DNA of 64,000 bases. Origin: Niastella sp. OAS944 (GTDB lineage Bacteria; Bacteroidota; Bacteroidia; Chitinophagales; Chitinophagaceae). The notes beneath the pieces are model-generated. The model saw nothing but the letters and a program-made list of their open reading frames with translations, did not search any database and was not told where the DNA came from. Shown here one piece after another: positions 27,746 to 38,578 of this stretch. The position numbers and the translations under genes are program-made. The stretch spans positions 248,001 through 312,000 of the forward strand of contig JANUBW010000005.1 of assembly GCA_024809215.1 (NCBI GenBank), in the 5' to 3' direction. Position 1 is the stretch's first letter. The number at the start of each line of letters is the position of its first letter.

Positions 27746-30700
27746 TTACCTGTTTATAATAAACAGCACATCGCGACTGTCGTTTTCGGCTATCACTCTC
27801 AATACATAGGTGCCATTACTAATATTTCCCAGTACAAACTGGTCGTCGGTGATCAATGCCGGGTCATACGCACGGCGCGCTATTTCGCGGCCCGAGCCCA
27901 TATCCTGTATAAGGATGATGAGTTTTTGTTTGCGGTTTAGTTTAACATGTACCGAAAACTGGCCGCTATTAGGATTGGGGTATAACGTTACCGTATCTAT
28001 TACCTGCACCGGCGGCGTATACACCAATCCGGCATTGGCATCGTATGGGTTTATGTACACTGTTTTACGGAGTGTATACGCACACCCTTTGAAATAACCG
28101 GTCATGGCAACCCAGTAGCTTCCATTGCTATTGAATTTTATGCGGGGCGATGCGCCGTTCTCAATTACCTGCGCTGCCGGGTCAAAGCTCCAGTGTACTG
28201 AATCTGGTATTGGCAATGACACTTCTTTTATCACCAGCGTATCCAATGCATTTTTACCCGATGCTACAAGGAAGTTGATCTCGGGCATGGCATTGGCCGG
28301 GTTAATGACTACGGGGTACGAAGCCTGGCAGTTATTATTATCCTTTATTACCACCTGGTAAGTACCGGCAGTAAGGTTGCCCAGCACGGTATTGTTTTGG
28401 AAGGTGCTTCCATTGTTAGATGAATACTGGTAAGGAGGCGTGCCGCCACTGGCGCTTACCGTTATGCTTCCGTTTGAACCAACACAAACCGGTTGTGCAG
28501 CAGTGATGGCCGACAAAGCAGCGGCGGGTTGCGCCACCAATACGGTATCATTGCTTAAACAGCCGGCCCCGTCTGTTACATGCAGCACATATTTTCCGGC
28601 AATAACACCGGCCAACTGATCGGTTGTATTGGTAAAGTTTTCCCATTTATACTGGTAAGGTGGTTGTCCGCCGCCGGTAGTAACTTTTATTGCCCCATCA
28701 TTGCCGCCAAAACAACGCACATTGGTAACATTGTTCGAATACGTTACCAGCGGTATGGTAGAAACAAGCGTAACGCTGGTTGTCCACCGGCAATCGAATT
28801 TATCTTTTACCACCACCTGGTAGGTGCCGGTATACAAGCTGGTAAATACAGGGGCAGATTGAAACGTTTTGCCGTTGTCGATGCTATACTGATAGGGCGC
28901 ACGGCCATATTGAATGTTGATGCCAAATGAGCCGGTGGGTGTACCGGGACAGCCTACTTCCTGTTTATTGACAATACTTCCCAGTAAAGGCCGTGTTGGT
29001 TGTGTTAAGGTAATGTTCTTACTTAACTCACATCCACGTTTATCTTTTACAGTTATAGCGTAAGTTCCGAAAGTTAACTGATCAAATACCGGGGACGTTT
29101 GATAGGCGGCGTGCCCTATAGCATATACGTACCCGCTGCCGCTTCCGCCGGTGGCTGTAATGGTTATGCTGCCGTTGCTGCCATTATAACAACCCACCGA
29201 AGTGCCGTCATAGTCTGAAGACAGCATGGTAAAGTCCATAGGTGTTGGCGGTAAACTAATGGGGTACGCGGTATTATCTTCTATTGAACATCCTTTGGGA
29301 TCTTCAACCTTTACATAATAATCGCCGTTAATGGTAAGCGGGGTATTTTCATCAAACGCTATATAATGCAACTGATCACCTACTGAATAATAGTAAGTAT
29401 AATTGCCATTACCACCAGTAGCGGTAATTTTAATACGGCCACCATCTGCCTTACAGGCAGCATCGGTAGTTTGCACGTTGGTGATAAGCAGTTTGGCAGG
29501 TTCTTTTACTGTTACTTCCTGCGAATAAATTGAACAATTTAATGTTGATTTATTATCCGAAACCTTTACGCGGTACCTGCCGGGTTCCAGCGAACTAATT
29601 TGTTTATCGGTTGCGAACCAGAAAGGATTGTGTTGCCAGGCAGTACCATTCCAATATTCCCAGTAGTAAGAATAAGATCCTGAACCACCCGTTGCCAACA
29701 CATCTGCTATTCCATTATTCTTGCCAAAACAGGTTACCGGTGTAACGCTCATGGTTGCCACCAGTTGACCACGCTGTGGCACTGTTACCATTTGCACATC
29801 ATTATCGTTACAGTTCTCATCGGCAGGTTTTGAAGTGGTTAACTCATAGGTGCCTGCCGTTAAGCCATTAAATAACCCATCGGTATTAGTGCTTATAACA
29901 GTGCCGTTACTTCTTAAAGTAAATACATACCGGCCGCTGCCGCCATCTCCTTTTACTTCAATAACGCCATCATTACCGCCGTAACAGCTCACGCTATCGG
30001 TTTTCTTTATTGTTGCTGTAAGCACAGGCGGAGCAACAATGGTAACCGTTGTATCCCAGCCGGCACAGGTAAGCCGGTCGGCGTCCAGTATTTTAACCTG
30101 GTATTTACCGGGCAATAAATTGCCAAATAAATGATTTTGATTGGTAACGCCTGCATTCTCTGCCGCCTTAACGTTATTCTTCCATAACTCATAGGTATAC
30201 CTGCCCATACCCTGCAACACGGTTACTGCAGCGCTGCCATTGGCAGGGTCATAACAGGTAGCCTGGTTGAAAATGGCCTCTCCTCTTGTTTTTGTTGGTT
30301 CTGTTAAAGTGATCGGCAGGGTCTTTTCGGGTGTACAGGCATTTTTCATGTAAATGGTATACTCATCGGCGGGTAAACCGGTGCGTTCAAATACATCGCC
30401 TGTGATAGTTGCATATTCGGTATTGAGCTCCGGATGATCTTTTGCCTTTAATTTAAACTGGTAACCACTACCCGGGTCTCCGCCTGCGGCCTGTACTTTT
30501 AAAGCACCATCACCGGCAGCAAAACACGAAAGATCGTTTGATGATAATTTAGTGATGGTGAGTTCGGGATATTCTCCAATGGTAATATTCAACGGATAAT
30601 AACAATTACCGGAACTTTCGCCTGGATTTATCACCCATAAGGTATAATCGCCCTTGGGCAAATTATCGATCACGATAGGCGCATCGGAAGCTGATTTTGG

Positions 30701-31963
30701 CACATTGACTAACCCATCACTTTTCTTTTCAATCAAACCACAGGTGCTCGAAATAGTTTCATCGTCGTTAAATACAATAGAGCAGGTGCTGTTGTTGAAG
30801 TGTCCGTTCTTCAGTAACCAACGTACCTGTGTAAACGGTGTACTAATGGCATTGTATGGAATTACAACCTGGCCATTGTTTGGGAACGGACAGGATTTTT
30901 TTATTGTAAAATTCGATTGGGTAAGAATAGGTGGTGGCGGCAGGAAAGTGTAAATAGATGTGTTTGACCACGAGCTTTCCTTTCCCTCTGTACTCGATGC
31001 CTTTACTTTGAACATCACTCTTTTGCTGGTGGTAAGGTTATTATTAAATACTGCCGTTTGGGGTGTGAACCGGGCAAAACGGTCGGTATTGGCATTAGCA
31101 GGCGTTAAAGTGTTCCAGTTTTGGATGGTGATATAATCGGGCAGGTCGCAATCCCAGCCAGACACCCAATAATCTCCAAACCCCGGATCATACTCCCAGT
31201 GGCCGCAATCGCCCCATTCATTTTTATAGTTTTGGAAACTTTTATCGGGGTTCATTATTTCATACGTATCACCTTCGAAGCCATATTGCCACGTATATTG
31301 TAATCCTGAATTATTGGGCAGCACATCGGTAGCCAGCTCAAGTACATCATTGGCGCAAAACGTGGTTAACGAGGCATTGGGCTGCGGAACAGGCTGTTTA
31401 GGTGTTGTAATGGAATACCTGATGTACAGGTCGGCATATGCACTGGAGCTTGCGTCATTGTTTGTTAAACGGCCTAATGGCACCAGTACGCCCGGCGGGA
31501 AATCGGCGACATTAACAGTCATATTGGTGAGTAATTCGTGGCTATCACCATCTCCACAACTGTTATTCTCTGCCTCACATTCTTCGCTATTACTTCCAAA
31601 AGTACAATCACGCTGCCGTTCGTGGTGGCTGCGCATATATAGGGTGAACGAATTGGTGCCTGCCGGTAAGGTAATAGTGTTCAGCGGCTTCCAAAAGGCA
31701 TCGTTGTAGTAATATTTTTGCCTGGGTAATTTTATACAACGCTCATCGGCATTGTTACACAAAGGGTGCATCAGTTTACCACAGGCATCTTGCGGATCAT
31801 CTTTATAAAAGCGGAAACGGCCGCCATAGTCATCGCCCCCATCATTTTGATAATCACAATAGATCGCTTTCACAACGATCTCAACCTGAATTTGGGCCCT
31901 GGCAGTTATCATTGCAAACATGCCGGTTAACAATAGCAATAAGGTCTTTTTCATGGGTATCAT
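27746..31963 (-). CDS. T9SS-sorted cell-surface protein with nine SprB-type repeats
   Basis: 1405 residues. A signal peptide (LLLLLTGMFAMITARAQ) precedes a unique N-terminal region with many Cys (about 30-450). About nine SprB-like repeats run from about 460 to 1240, each with a core like VSCYGGNDGVIEVKGDGGSG or VRCFGGNDGAIKVTTGGG. The last 85 residues are a type A T9SS sorting domain (TLYPNPNSGQFSVHVKL with NISNGTYVLRV), which directs passage across the outer membrane and surface attachment. SprB repeats are known from the gliding adhesin. Here it lies in a tight operon, so it is probably a long surface fibre of the same apparatus. Confidence 0.9.
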   Translation of the reverse strand: MIPMKKTLLLLLTGMFAMITARAQIQVEIVVKAIYCDYQNDGGDDYGGRFRFYKDDPQDACGKLMHPLCNNADERCIKLPRQKYYYNDAFWKPLNTITLPAGTNSFTLYMRSHHERQRDCTFGSNSEECEAENNSCGDGDSHELLTNMTVNVADFPPGVLVPLGRLTNNDASSSAYADLYIRYSITTPKQPVPQPNASLTTFCANDVLELATDVLPNNSGLQYTWQYGFEGDTYEIMNPDKSFQNYKNEWGDCGHWEYDPGFGDYWVSGWDCDLPDYITIQNWNTLTPANANTDRFARFTPQTAVFNNNLTTSKRVMFKVKASSTEGKESSWSNTSIYTFLPPPPILTQSNFTIKKSCPFPNNGQVVIPYNAISTPFTQVRWLLKNGHFNNSTCSIVFNDDETISSTCGLIEKKSDGLVNVPKSASDAPIVIDNLPKGDYTLWVINPGESSGNCYYPLNITIGEYPELTITKLSSNDLSCFAAGDGALKVQAAGGDPGSGYQFKLKAKDHPELNTEYATITGDVFERTGLPADEYTIYMKNACTPEKTLPITLTEPTKTRGEAIFNQATCYDPANGSAAVTVLQGMGRYTYELWKNNVKAAENAGVTNQNHLFGNLLPGKYQVKILDADRLTCAGWDTTVTIVAPPVLTATIKKTDSVSCYGGNDGVIEVKGDGGSGRYVFTLRSNGTVISTNTDGLFNGLTAGTYELTTSKPADENCNDNDVQMVTVPQRGQLVATMSVTPVTCFGKNNGIADVLATGGSGSYSYYWEYWNGTAWQHNPFWFATDKQISSLEPGRYRVKVSDNKSTLNCSIYSQEVTVKEPAKLLITNVQTTDAACKADGGRIKITATGGNGNYTYYYSVGDQLHYIAFDENTPLTINGDYYVKVEDPKGCSIEDNTAYPISLPPTPMDFTMLSSDYDGTSVGCYNGSNGSITITATGGSGSGYVYAIGHAAYQTSPVFDQLTFGTYAITVKDKRGCELSKNITLTQPTRPLLGSIVNKQEVGCPGTPTGSFGINIQYGRAPYQYSIDNGKTFQSAPVFTSLYTGTYQVVVKDKFDCRWTTSVTLVSTIPLVTYSNNVTNVRCFGGNDGAIKVTTGGGQPPYQYKWENFTNTTDQLAGVIAGKYVLHVTDGAGCLSNDTVLVAQPAAALSAITAAQPVCVGSNGSITVSASGGTPPYQYSSNNGSTFQNNTVLGNLTAGTYQVVIKDNNNCQASYPVVINPANAMPEINFLVASGKNALDTLVIKEVSLPIPDSVHWSFDPAAQVIENGASPRIKFNSNGSYWVAMTGYFKGCAYTLRKTVYINPYDANAGLVYTPPVQVIDTVTLYPNPNSGQFSVHVKLNRKQKLIILIQDMGSGREIARRAYDPALITDDQFVLGNISNGTYVLRVIAENDSRDVLFIINR

Positions 31964-31976
31964 GAAATAAATTGAA

Positions 31977-34046
31977 TTAATACTGAATTGATACAGGTTT
32001 ACTCATTTTGGTGGTTTTACCACTCGTCCATTCGGCTTTTATCCTGTACGCGTAACCGTTGCCTATTTTTATTCCTTCATCGGTAACAGACTTTTGTTTG
32101 CCTGTGAGCTTTTTATATAACAGGAAGGGCTGGTTATTTACTGAGCGGTAAACATAATAGATGGCAGGTTCCTGGTCGTGTTTCCATTCAATGCTGATAA
32201 GCTTTTTTTCGCGGTTAGCCAGGGCCCTTATGTCATTGATGGCGGGGCGAAAAGCGGTTTCATATTCCATGTCGCCGCTGCGGTTCTTCGCTATATTACC
32301 GGCCTCATCAAAAGCCACCAGCTCATAATAATATTTACTACCGGGTTGTACGGTAGTGTCTATCCATTCGTGAATGGTATTGGTAGAATCGGTAAACACT
32401 ACATCTTTATTAAAGCTGCCAACCTGGCTATTTACCCGGTACAATACCTGTTTTACCACATCCTCACTGCTGCTGTTCTTCCATTGTAATAAAATGCCTG
32501 CAATGGTATCCTGAACCCGGCAATACGTAAACACAGGTGCAGACGGCGCTACTTTATCTGGTCTTTTCAACGTATATATCTGCGAGTACTGCGAAGGGTT
32601 GTACATTTTATCAACTGCCACTACCCGGTACAATACTTTTTCAGAAAGGGTTTGCACCTTAACCGTATCGGTAAAGCTGTTCTTTTTTAAAATGCGGCGG
32701 GTTACTTCGGTAAACTCTTCATGGATGGCATTGGCCCTGAATATGCGATAACCCCTAAGATCGGGTTCGGTATTTGCATCCCATTCAAGGTGTACAATAC
32801 CAGTGCTGTCAATTTTACCTTTTACCCCAACCGGCATGGCTGGTGGCTGCATATCAATTACCTGGCCCAGCTCGGGCAATGAATACACAGTACGGTTATC
32901 GGTTGTTTTTATTTTTATACGGTAGTAGCTATCGGCCGGGGGCTTTTCATCAATAAACGTAACAGCCTGTTTATCGAGTGGCTGCGAAATGTCTTTATAA
33001 GGCCCTTCGGCTTTTGGCGCCCTGGTAACCACCACCGACTGCGTTTTACTTTTTAATAAAGACGATAAATGCCATTGCAGATAGATCTTTTTATTGTCTA
33101 TAGATGCAATACTATCTATGAAGGGCGATTCAAGCGCCGGCATACCATGACCGTTCACTACCTGCGAATACGGCCCGGCATCGCCAAAAGGCGTTAAACC
33201 CTTAATGCGATAATGCCAGGTAGTTTCATTATCGGTTAAGCTATCAATAAAAAAGCTAAACGGGTGGCCGGGCTTTTCGGCCGAAGGCATAACAGGCAGA
33301 TCAGTTACCGGTGTAAAGCTTTTTCCATCGGCCGACCGCTCAACTACATATGCAGTATAAATGCCTTTATCAATATTGGTAAGCCATTGCAGGCGGGCGA
33401 GGCTATCGTCCCATTGAACGGAGAATTCGCGTGGCGGCGCCAGCTTTAGTGGTTCCTGTAACGAGGTAACACAAACGCCGGGTTCAATACTTGCGCCCTT
33501 GGGTTGCTGCGCAACCGAGATCTTATATGCATAGCGTTCGCCTTTTTTTACCGACCGGTCAACAAATCTCAATCCGGCCGCATTGGCCGCTACGGGGCTC
33601 AGGTCGCAGGCAAGCAGCATAAAGCCGTATCGCATATCGGCTTCGCCCTGCTGGGTTATAAAATTTCCGATCCCTTTTTCGGGTGTCGTTAGCTGAAAGT
33701 CTTTACTGTAAATAGCTTCTTTAACCAGCGCTACACGATCGTTACTAACCGCCAGTTGTTCCATTTGCGCTTCGGGCAATGGTTTAATGGGCGCTGTTGT
33801 TAATTGCGATCCATGCTGCCCGGCCAGTTCAACCGGTTTTCCATCGCGCGCCACCACAAAGCGTTCTATAATGTAACCATATTTGTTACCTGTTTGCCAT
33901 GCCACCTGGCCTGCAGGCGCCCATCGCAACGTAATGGAGTCGTAACGAGGGCTGGCAAGGGCCATTATGGCATGTTGCTTTTGCTGAGAGAAAGCAACAG
34001 GTGCACACAACAGGCAGAACACCATCAATTGGTATAAGGCTTTCAT
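31977..34046 (-). CDS. Exported multi-domain fibronectin-III-like protein
   Basis: 689 residues. Signal peptide MKALYQLMVFCLLCAPVAFS. At least five FN3-like units follow, seen from recurring strands such as GIVHLEWDANTEPDLRGYRI and ISIEWKHDQEPAIYYVYRSV, with linking YRIKA/YRVVA motifs. No sorting domain is visible at the C-terminus, so it may stay periplasmic or bind the surface through partners. It is separated by 26 and 13 bases from its operon neighbours. Likely a structural or adhesive subunit; no enzyme motif is seen. Confidence 0.85.
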   Translation of the reverse strand: MKALYQLMVFCLLCAPVAFSQQKQHAIMALASPRYDSITLRWAPAGQVAWQTGNKYGYIIERFVVARDGKPVELAGQHGSQLTTAPIKPLPEAQMEQLAVSNDRVALVKEAIYSKDFQLTTPEKGIGNFITQQGEADMRYGFMLLACDLSPVAANAAGLRFVDRSVKKGERYAYKISVAQQPKGASIEPGVCVTSLQEPLKLAPPREFSVQWDDSLARLQWLTNIDKGIYTAYVVERSADGKSFTPVTDLPVMPSAEKPGHPFSFFIDSLTDNETTWHYRIKGLTPFGDAGPYSQVVNGHGMPALESPFIDSIASIDNKKIYLQWHLSSLLKSKTQSVVVTRAPKAEGPYKDISQPLDKQAVTFIDEKPPADSYYRIKIKTTDNRTVYSLPELGQVIDMQPPAMPVGVKGKIDSTGIVHLEWDANTEPDLRGYRIFRANAIHEEFTEVTRRILKKNSFTDTVKVQTLSEKVLYRVVAVDKMYNPSQYSQIYTLKRPDKVAPSAPVFTYCRVQDTIAGILLQWKNSSSEDVVKQVLYRVNSQVGSFNKDVVFTDSTNTIHEWIDTTVQPGSKYYYELVAFDEAGNIAKNRSGDMEYETAFRPAINDIRALANREKKLISIEWKHDQEPAIYYVYRSVNNQPFLLYKKLTGKQKSVTDEGIKIGNGYAYRIKAEWTSGKTTKMSKPVSIQY

Positions 34047-34072
34047 AGTTCTAAGGGATTAATGGGTTGGCT

Positions 34073-37000
34073 TTATTTATACAGGATATTATAATTAACT
34101 GTTGATGTAATTGTATTTGTACCTGGTAACCGGTAATTCAACTCAACCGAATATTGTTGATTTATTTCCATTTCGGGATAGGTAGTGCTCATTAACTGAC
34201 CTACACCCGCTGGCATTACCAGTGCCGTTTTACCAGATAGGTATTTGGCTACTGCTTTCGACAATAGCTCCTGGTAATCGCGATAGCTCACATACGACAA
34301 GAAGTACATGATGCGGAAACGCCCCGGTACTGTTTGCGCAGTTCCGGCATTGGCGGCCTCGCCTGTTAACTGGTATGTAGCCGGATCGTTATTGAATACG
34401 CTCACCGCTAATAATGGTGGTGAACCCAACAATTTCACATCGCGCTGATCGATGGTAATGTCGTTATCCATTGGGTATTGCTGATAAATTAACGGTATGA
34501 TCTTATTCTGCAACCAGTTGCTGTTTGGTACAGCCCGGCCGAATAACAGCGGTTTTGTATTATTACCATCGCCACTCAATTCAAACTTGTCGAAGGTTTC
34601 GTAGCTATCGAAGCGTTTTCCAATAACCGGCACATAATCGGTAGCAATATCCATGAGGTCCATAGTATTGGATGTTGCGTTCATTTTTTCACGGAAAGAT
34701 GTATACTTACTGGTCCTGAAAGCCTGTTCCATCAGTGAAGTTTCGGTAGCTGCAAGCGCCACTCCCTTCAGTTTATTTTCGGTGACGGTGGTAACATTAT
34801 CATCTTCCTCAACAGTGGTACTTTGTGCGGTTACATTATCATTGGCCGATACCGTGTTGGCCGGTGTTTTAACAACACCCAGGCGATATACCGTTTCTGA
34901 CGCCAGGTTAGCGGGTATTTCAAAGTTCACCTGTGTATTGTTAATGTCGTAAGACACGGGCGTATTGATCACGCTGCCATCGCCCGCTTCAAAACGTACA
35001 TTATATTTCCAGCTGCCGTTGTTATCGTTCTCTGTGAACAGGTAAGGCTGACCGCGTTTCAGTTTCACATAACCGCGATTGTATTCTTTTGTAAAGAAGT
35101 TGTATTGCTGATTTACGGGATAACTGTAAGCAATGTTTTCCGCAGGAATATACCCAGGTGCCGTGCCGGTGTGGAAGGTCACCGATTTGGTTTCATAATC
35201 AACTTTACCACCTTCAGTTAGCGGCGTCCATGTTGAGCCGGTCCATTTTTCAATGTGCAGTTTAACTGATGCTACCAGGTCGGCATCGGGCGGCAGAATG
35301 TCGCGAAAGTTCAGGGTGGCCGCATCTTTATTATCGTTCAATTCAATATCGCCTTTAATATCGCCGGTGTTTTTACCGGTAAGCTTAAATTCATCGAGCT
35401 TTATCTGATAGGTAGTTACCACATCTTCATTGTTCATCATACTGAACGATTTGCCAATGGCCAGGTTAAAGGCTACCTGTGGCGAGCTGAACACGCTGAT
35501 ATCTTTTGAAAGATCGCCCGGTTGCATATCGTTGATGATCTTTATATCTATTTCTTTTCCGCCTACAATTTCACACTCGGTACCCACTTCGAATTTCATA
35601 GTGGCTTTTCCTTTAACCAAACCACCGAGAATAGAATACTGAACCCCAACGGCGCCACGGAACCATGCCGGGTTAGGCAGTTTGGCCTGTAATAGCGCGG
35701 CTGCAGACAGGTATAAGATATCGAACTCTTTTTTGCGACCGAGTATTTTAACCCGTACGCCCACCCGACCCTGCAAATAAGCATAGGCCTGTCCTGATGC
35801 ATACCAGCCATTGATACCAATGGGGCCACTGCTACCTTTACAACGCGCTTCACCATAATCGCGCAACAGGATATCGGTACCTGCTCCCAGGCCAAGGAAC
35901 GCGTAGATAAAGCCTTTGTCTTTTCCAATACCTACTGCTACTTTAAAATGCATACCGAAGCCAATACCCCGGCCGGTGCTCATAGCATTTTCCTTTTCCA
36001 TGAAATTACCCGAGCCAACATCGAGCACGCTGGTTACTTCGGGCGGAGGCGGCGGCATATCTTCTACCCTTGTACCAGCCTGGAAATAACTTTGTACAGT
36101 AGCAAGACCAGCAATGCTGAGGCCCATCATTTGTGAAGGACGACCTACATACATCCACCACTGACCGGGTTCAAAATGCATTACGGCTTCTACCGCAAGG
36201 TTATTGGGGCCGGTACCTTTTATTATGCCAAATACGTTGATATAAGTTTTTACACTGGCGTGGAATGAGCTGTTCGTGTTATCATAGCGGATATACACTT
36301 TTGCCGTAATGGGCGCCTGCGACGCTTCGCTTTCGGTTTTCTGCGACAGGTTTGAGAAGAAGTAACCAGAACCATCGAACTGCACATACCGCAAACCACC
36401 ATCGGTACTGAACATGACCTCGAGCATTACATCGGCATTAAAGACCGTTGCCGTAGGATCGGTGGCAATAGTAACGCCGGCCAGGAAACCAAGTCCGGCC
36501 TCACGTGAAGGAACATAGTTTAGCAGCTCATCGGCATTCTTCATGCCGGTACTATCAGATTCGCCAATGCTATACGGGTCGGGCACAGGGGGCCGCTCCA
36601 TATGGTACGAGAGGCCACCCAATAAACGGCGGATGGAGAAGCCGGTTGCTACAGGAATACGTATAGGTACAAATGCATCTACGTGCCAGTAGCGGTAATC
36701 GTCTTTTGATCCGAATATGGCGTGGGCCACCATCTTGGATGGCAGTGCCGGTATTTTAAGTGATATTTTACCTTTAAATCCATTGCCGTAAACAGGATGA
36801 TCTTCATACAAAGCGATCATTCCGTCGAGTTCAAACGCGGTGGTTTTAACCAGCAGCGCAATATCATTCACTTTTACTTTCTCAAACTTCCACTTTGTAT
36901 GCGTTCTTTCGTAAGTGAATTTGCCATTACTAACGGTTTCTGTCACTTCTTTCACACTACCCAGCACCATAACGCCGGTGGTGGCGGCGAAGCCTTTGTC

Positions 37001-38461
37001 TTCACTATTCATTAAGCCAATGCGCACCTTGGCGCCAATGGCAAACTGGCCGGTTGAAAAGCCTATTGAAATATCATCAAAGCCACACTGGAAGCTGCCG
37101 ATCTTAAAACCAACACTTCCGTCGAGGCTAAGGGTGCCTTTATGAACATAAGGTTTTTGGGTGCTGATGGTAAGGTCCTGGAAGGCGATACCGGGCGCCT
37201 TTAATATGCCTTTATTAAGGTCAACTTTACCATGCAACACCGCGCTGGGAATAAATTGCCCTTTATATCGTTCAATCTTTATCTGGCTGTTAGGATATAA
37301 ATGAATATCGCCTAAGAAGGTCTCAAACTTTTTCTCCTGGGTAGTTTCAAGTACAAAGGCATAATAGATATCATCCTGCCGGGTTTCAACAGCGGCGAGG
37401 TAGCGCATGGCGCTGTCGCCTAAGAACGGAATATTGATATCGCCTTTGAGCGAGCCGCCGGCTACTTTATTATGAATAAGTTGTACCTCAATATAGTCTA
37501 CCGACAAAGGCCATCCGCTTGCGGAGGCATCGCCGATCTTTATAAGATTAGCAGCGCTGAACTTACCAGAAAGACCACTGTTATCGATGGTCATATCGGT
37601 GGCGCTTACTACAGGCCGTTCGCCTTTACCGTTGGCCAGCTGAGGCGGAAGAAAGATGTTAAGCTGTTTAAGATAGAACCCTTTCCAAAGGTTTGGTTCG
37701 CCATCCCATGCCGCCAGATCGCTGCTGGTAAGCATTAGTCCATCAGGATTGGCAATATCGCTCATATCAACAACGGCTTCCTTTACCTCGAAACCAAAGT
37801 CCTGAACGCCTTTAATGGCAAAAGGGGTCATATCGACCCGGGCCAGAATGTTATGCAGGTCTTTGGCATTTATTTGAAACGAGGCAACAACTTTTTGGTC
37901 TTTCTCATATAACGGTTCAAGCCAGTCTTTTTCAAATTCAAATTGTCCTTTAAGGTTCACGCTTTTAAAGCCGTTGCAATCCCATTCAATATAATTGCTG
38001 CGATCGCCGGGAATAACCAGGTCTACCTTATTGTTGATCTTTATAACGTGGTTGCTTACCAGTTCAAGACGGGTGCCGGCTGCTGCGGCAATACCGCCTG
38101 GAGTGAAGGCAACATTTACCGCTGCAAATGAAAGCGCTTCATCGGTGCCGGGCAAGGTAAGTTGTGCGTAGATATCGAAAAAAGCACCCTGTGGTGTAAA
38201 GCGTGCTTTATCAATGGCAATGATATACGATTTGCCATTGATCTCCTTCAGAATACCAACGGGTAACGAAGCCATGTCGGATTCTTTAAATTCTCCAACA
38301 AGCCTGTTCTCTCCAATAATTTTTTGTAATGTGCCTGAGATCTTTGAAACGCTGGCAGAGGTATCTGCGTAATTTGCCCCGAAAGCCTTCGTGATAGCAA
38401 AATGACAGGTTAGGGTTAAAAGCAATAGGATGCCTTTGATCAGGATACGGATCATTCTCAT
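34073..38461 (-). CDS. Giant exported protein, first gene of the five-gene operon
   Basis: 1462 residues, family not recognised. The N-terminus is a signal sequence (ILIKGILLLLTLTCHFAI). Most of the length (about 50-1050) is beta-rich and Gly-rich, with repeated amphipathic strands such as GSVGFKIGSFQCGFDDISIG and GLGFLAGVTIATDP, suggesting a large beta structure. Residues about 1120-1230 hold an Ig-like region. No catalytic signature or T9SS sorting domain is seen. It opens an operon of five exported proteins ending in a toxin-like gene and is the largest candidate scaffold. Alternatives such as a lipid-transfer or polysaccharide-binding protein cannot be excluded. Confidence 0.75.
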   Translation of the reverse strand: MRMIRILIKGILLLLTLTCHFAITKAFGANYADTSASVSKISGTLQKIIGENRLVGEFKESDMASLPVGILKEINGKSYIIAIDKARFTPQGAFFDIYAQLTLPGTDEALSFAAVNVAFTPGGIAAAAGTRLELVSNHVIKINNKVDLVIPGDRSNYIEWDCNGFKSVNLKGQFEFEKDWLEPLYEKDQKVVASFQINAKDLHNILARVDMTPFAIKGVQDFGFEVKEAVVDMSDIANPDGLMLTSSDLAAWDGEPNLWKGFYLKQLNIFLPPQLANGKGERPVVSATDMTIDNSGLSGKFSAANLIKIGDASASGWPLSVDYIEVQLIHNKVAGGSLKGDINIPFLGDSAMRYLAAVETRQDDIYYAFVLETTQEKKFETFLGDIHLYPNSQIKIERYKGQFIPSAVLHGKVDLNKGILKAPGIAFQDLTISTQKPYVHKGTLSLDGSVGFKIGSFQCGFDDISIGFSTGQFAIGAKVRIGLMNSEDKGFAATTGVMVLGSVKEVTETVSNGKFTYERTHTKWKFEKVKVNDIALLVKTTAFELDGMIALYEDHPVYGNGFKGKISLKIPALPSKMVAHAIFGSKDDYRYWHVDAFVPIRIPVATGFSIRRLLGGLSYHMERPPVPDPYSIGESDSTGMKNADELLNYVPSREAGLGFLAGVTIATDPTATVFNADVMLEVMFSTDGGLRYVQFDGSGYFFSNLSQKTESEASQAPITAKVYIRYDNTNSSFHASVKTYINVFGIIKGTGPNNLAVEAVMHFEPGQWWMYVGRPSQMMGLSIAGLATVQSYFQAGTRVEDMPPPPPEVTSVLDVGSGNFMEKENAMSTGRGIGFGMHFKVAVGIGKDKGFIYAFLGLGAGTDILLRDYGEARCKGSSGPIGINGWYASGQAYAYLQGRVGVRVKILGRKKEFDILYLSAAALLQAKLPNPAWFRGAVGVQYSILGGLVKGKATMKFEVGTECEIVGGKEIDIKIINDMQPGDLSKDISVFSSPQVAFNLAIGKSFSMMNNEDVVTTYQIKLDEFKLTGKNTGDIKGDIELNDNKDAATLNFRDILPPDADLVASVKLHIEKWTGSTWTPLTEGGKVDYETKSVTFHTGTAPGYIPAENIAYSYPVNQQYNFFTKEYNRGYVKLKRGQPYLFTENDNNGSWKYNVRFEAGDGSVINTPVSYDINNTQVNFEIPANLASETVYRLGVVKTPANTVSANDNVTAQSTTVEEDDNVTTVTENKLKGVALAATETSLMEQAFRTSKYTSFREKMNATSNTMDLMDIATDYVPVIGKRFDSYETFDKFELSGDGNNTKPLLFGRAVPNSNWLQNKIIPLIYQQYPMDNDITIDQRDVKLLGSPPLLAVSVFNNDPATYQLTGEAANAGTAQTVPGRFRIMYFLSYVSYRDYQELLSKAVAKYLSGKTALVMPAGVGQLMSTTYPEMEINQQYSVELNYRLPGTNTITSTVNYNILYK

Positions 38462-38503
38462 GGATTCGGACAGGGTTAACTGTGATTAAGGTATATGGTA
38501 GCC

Positions 38504-38535
38504 CGAAAGTAATAAACTGTTTTTGTTAATGCAAA
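38504..38535 (-). promoter_or_regulatory. Predicted promoter of the five-gene secreted operon
   Basis: On the minus strand TTTG (38532-38535), 20 bases, then TACTTTCG (38504-38511). This is one base off the TAnnTTTG -7 box and close to the usual 19-base spacing. The start codon at 38461 would have a leader of about 36 bases. Confidence 0.5.
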
Positions 38536-38578
38536 CAGGAGCTAACGTTCTTTTGTCACAATTATAGCAATACATATT

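Noticed and set aside
21067-38461. Type VI secretion, CDI or Tc-toxin locus
   Set aside because: No VgrG, PAAR, Hcp, two-partner secretion or TcB/TcC-type Rhs repeats could be recognised in any of the five proteins.
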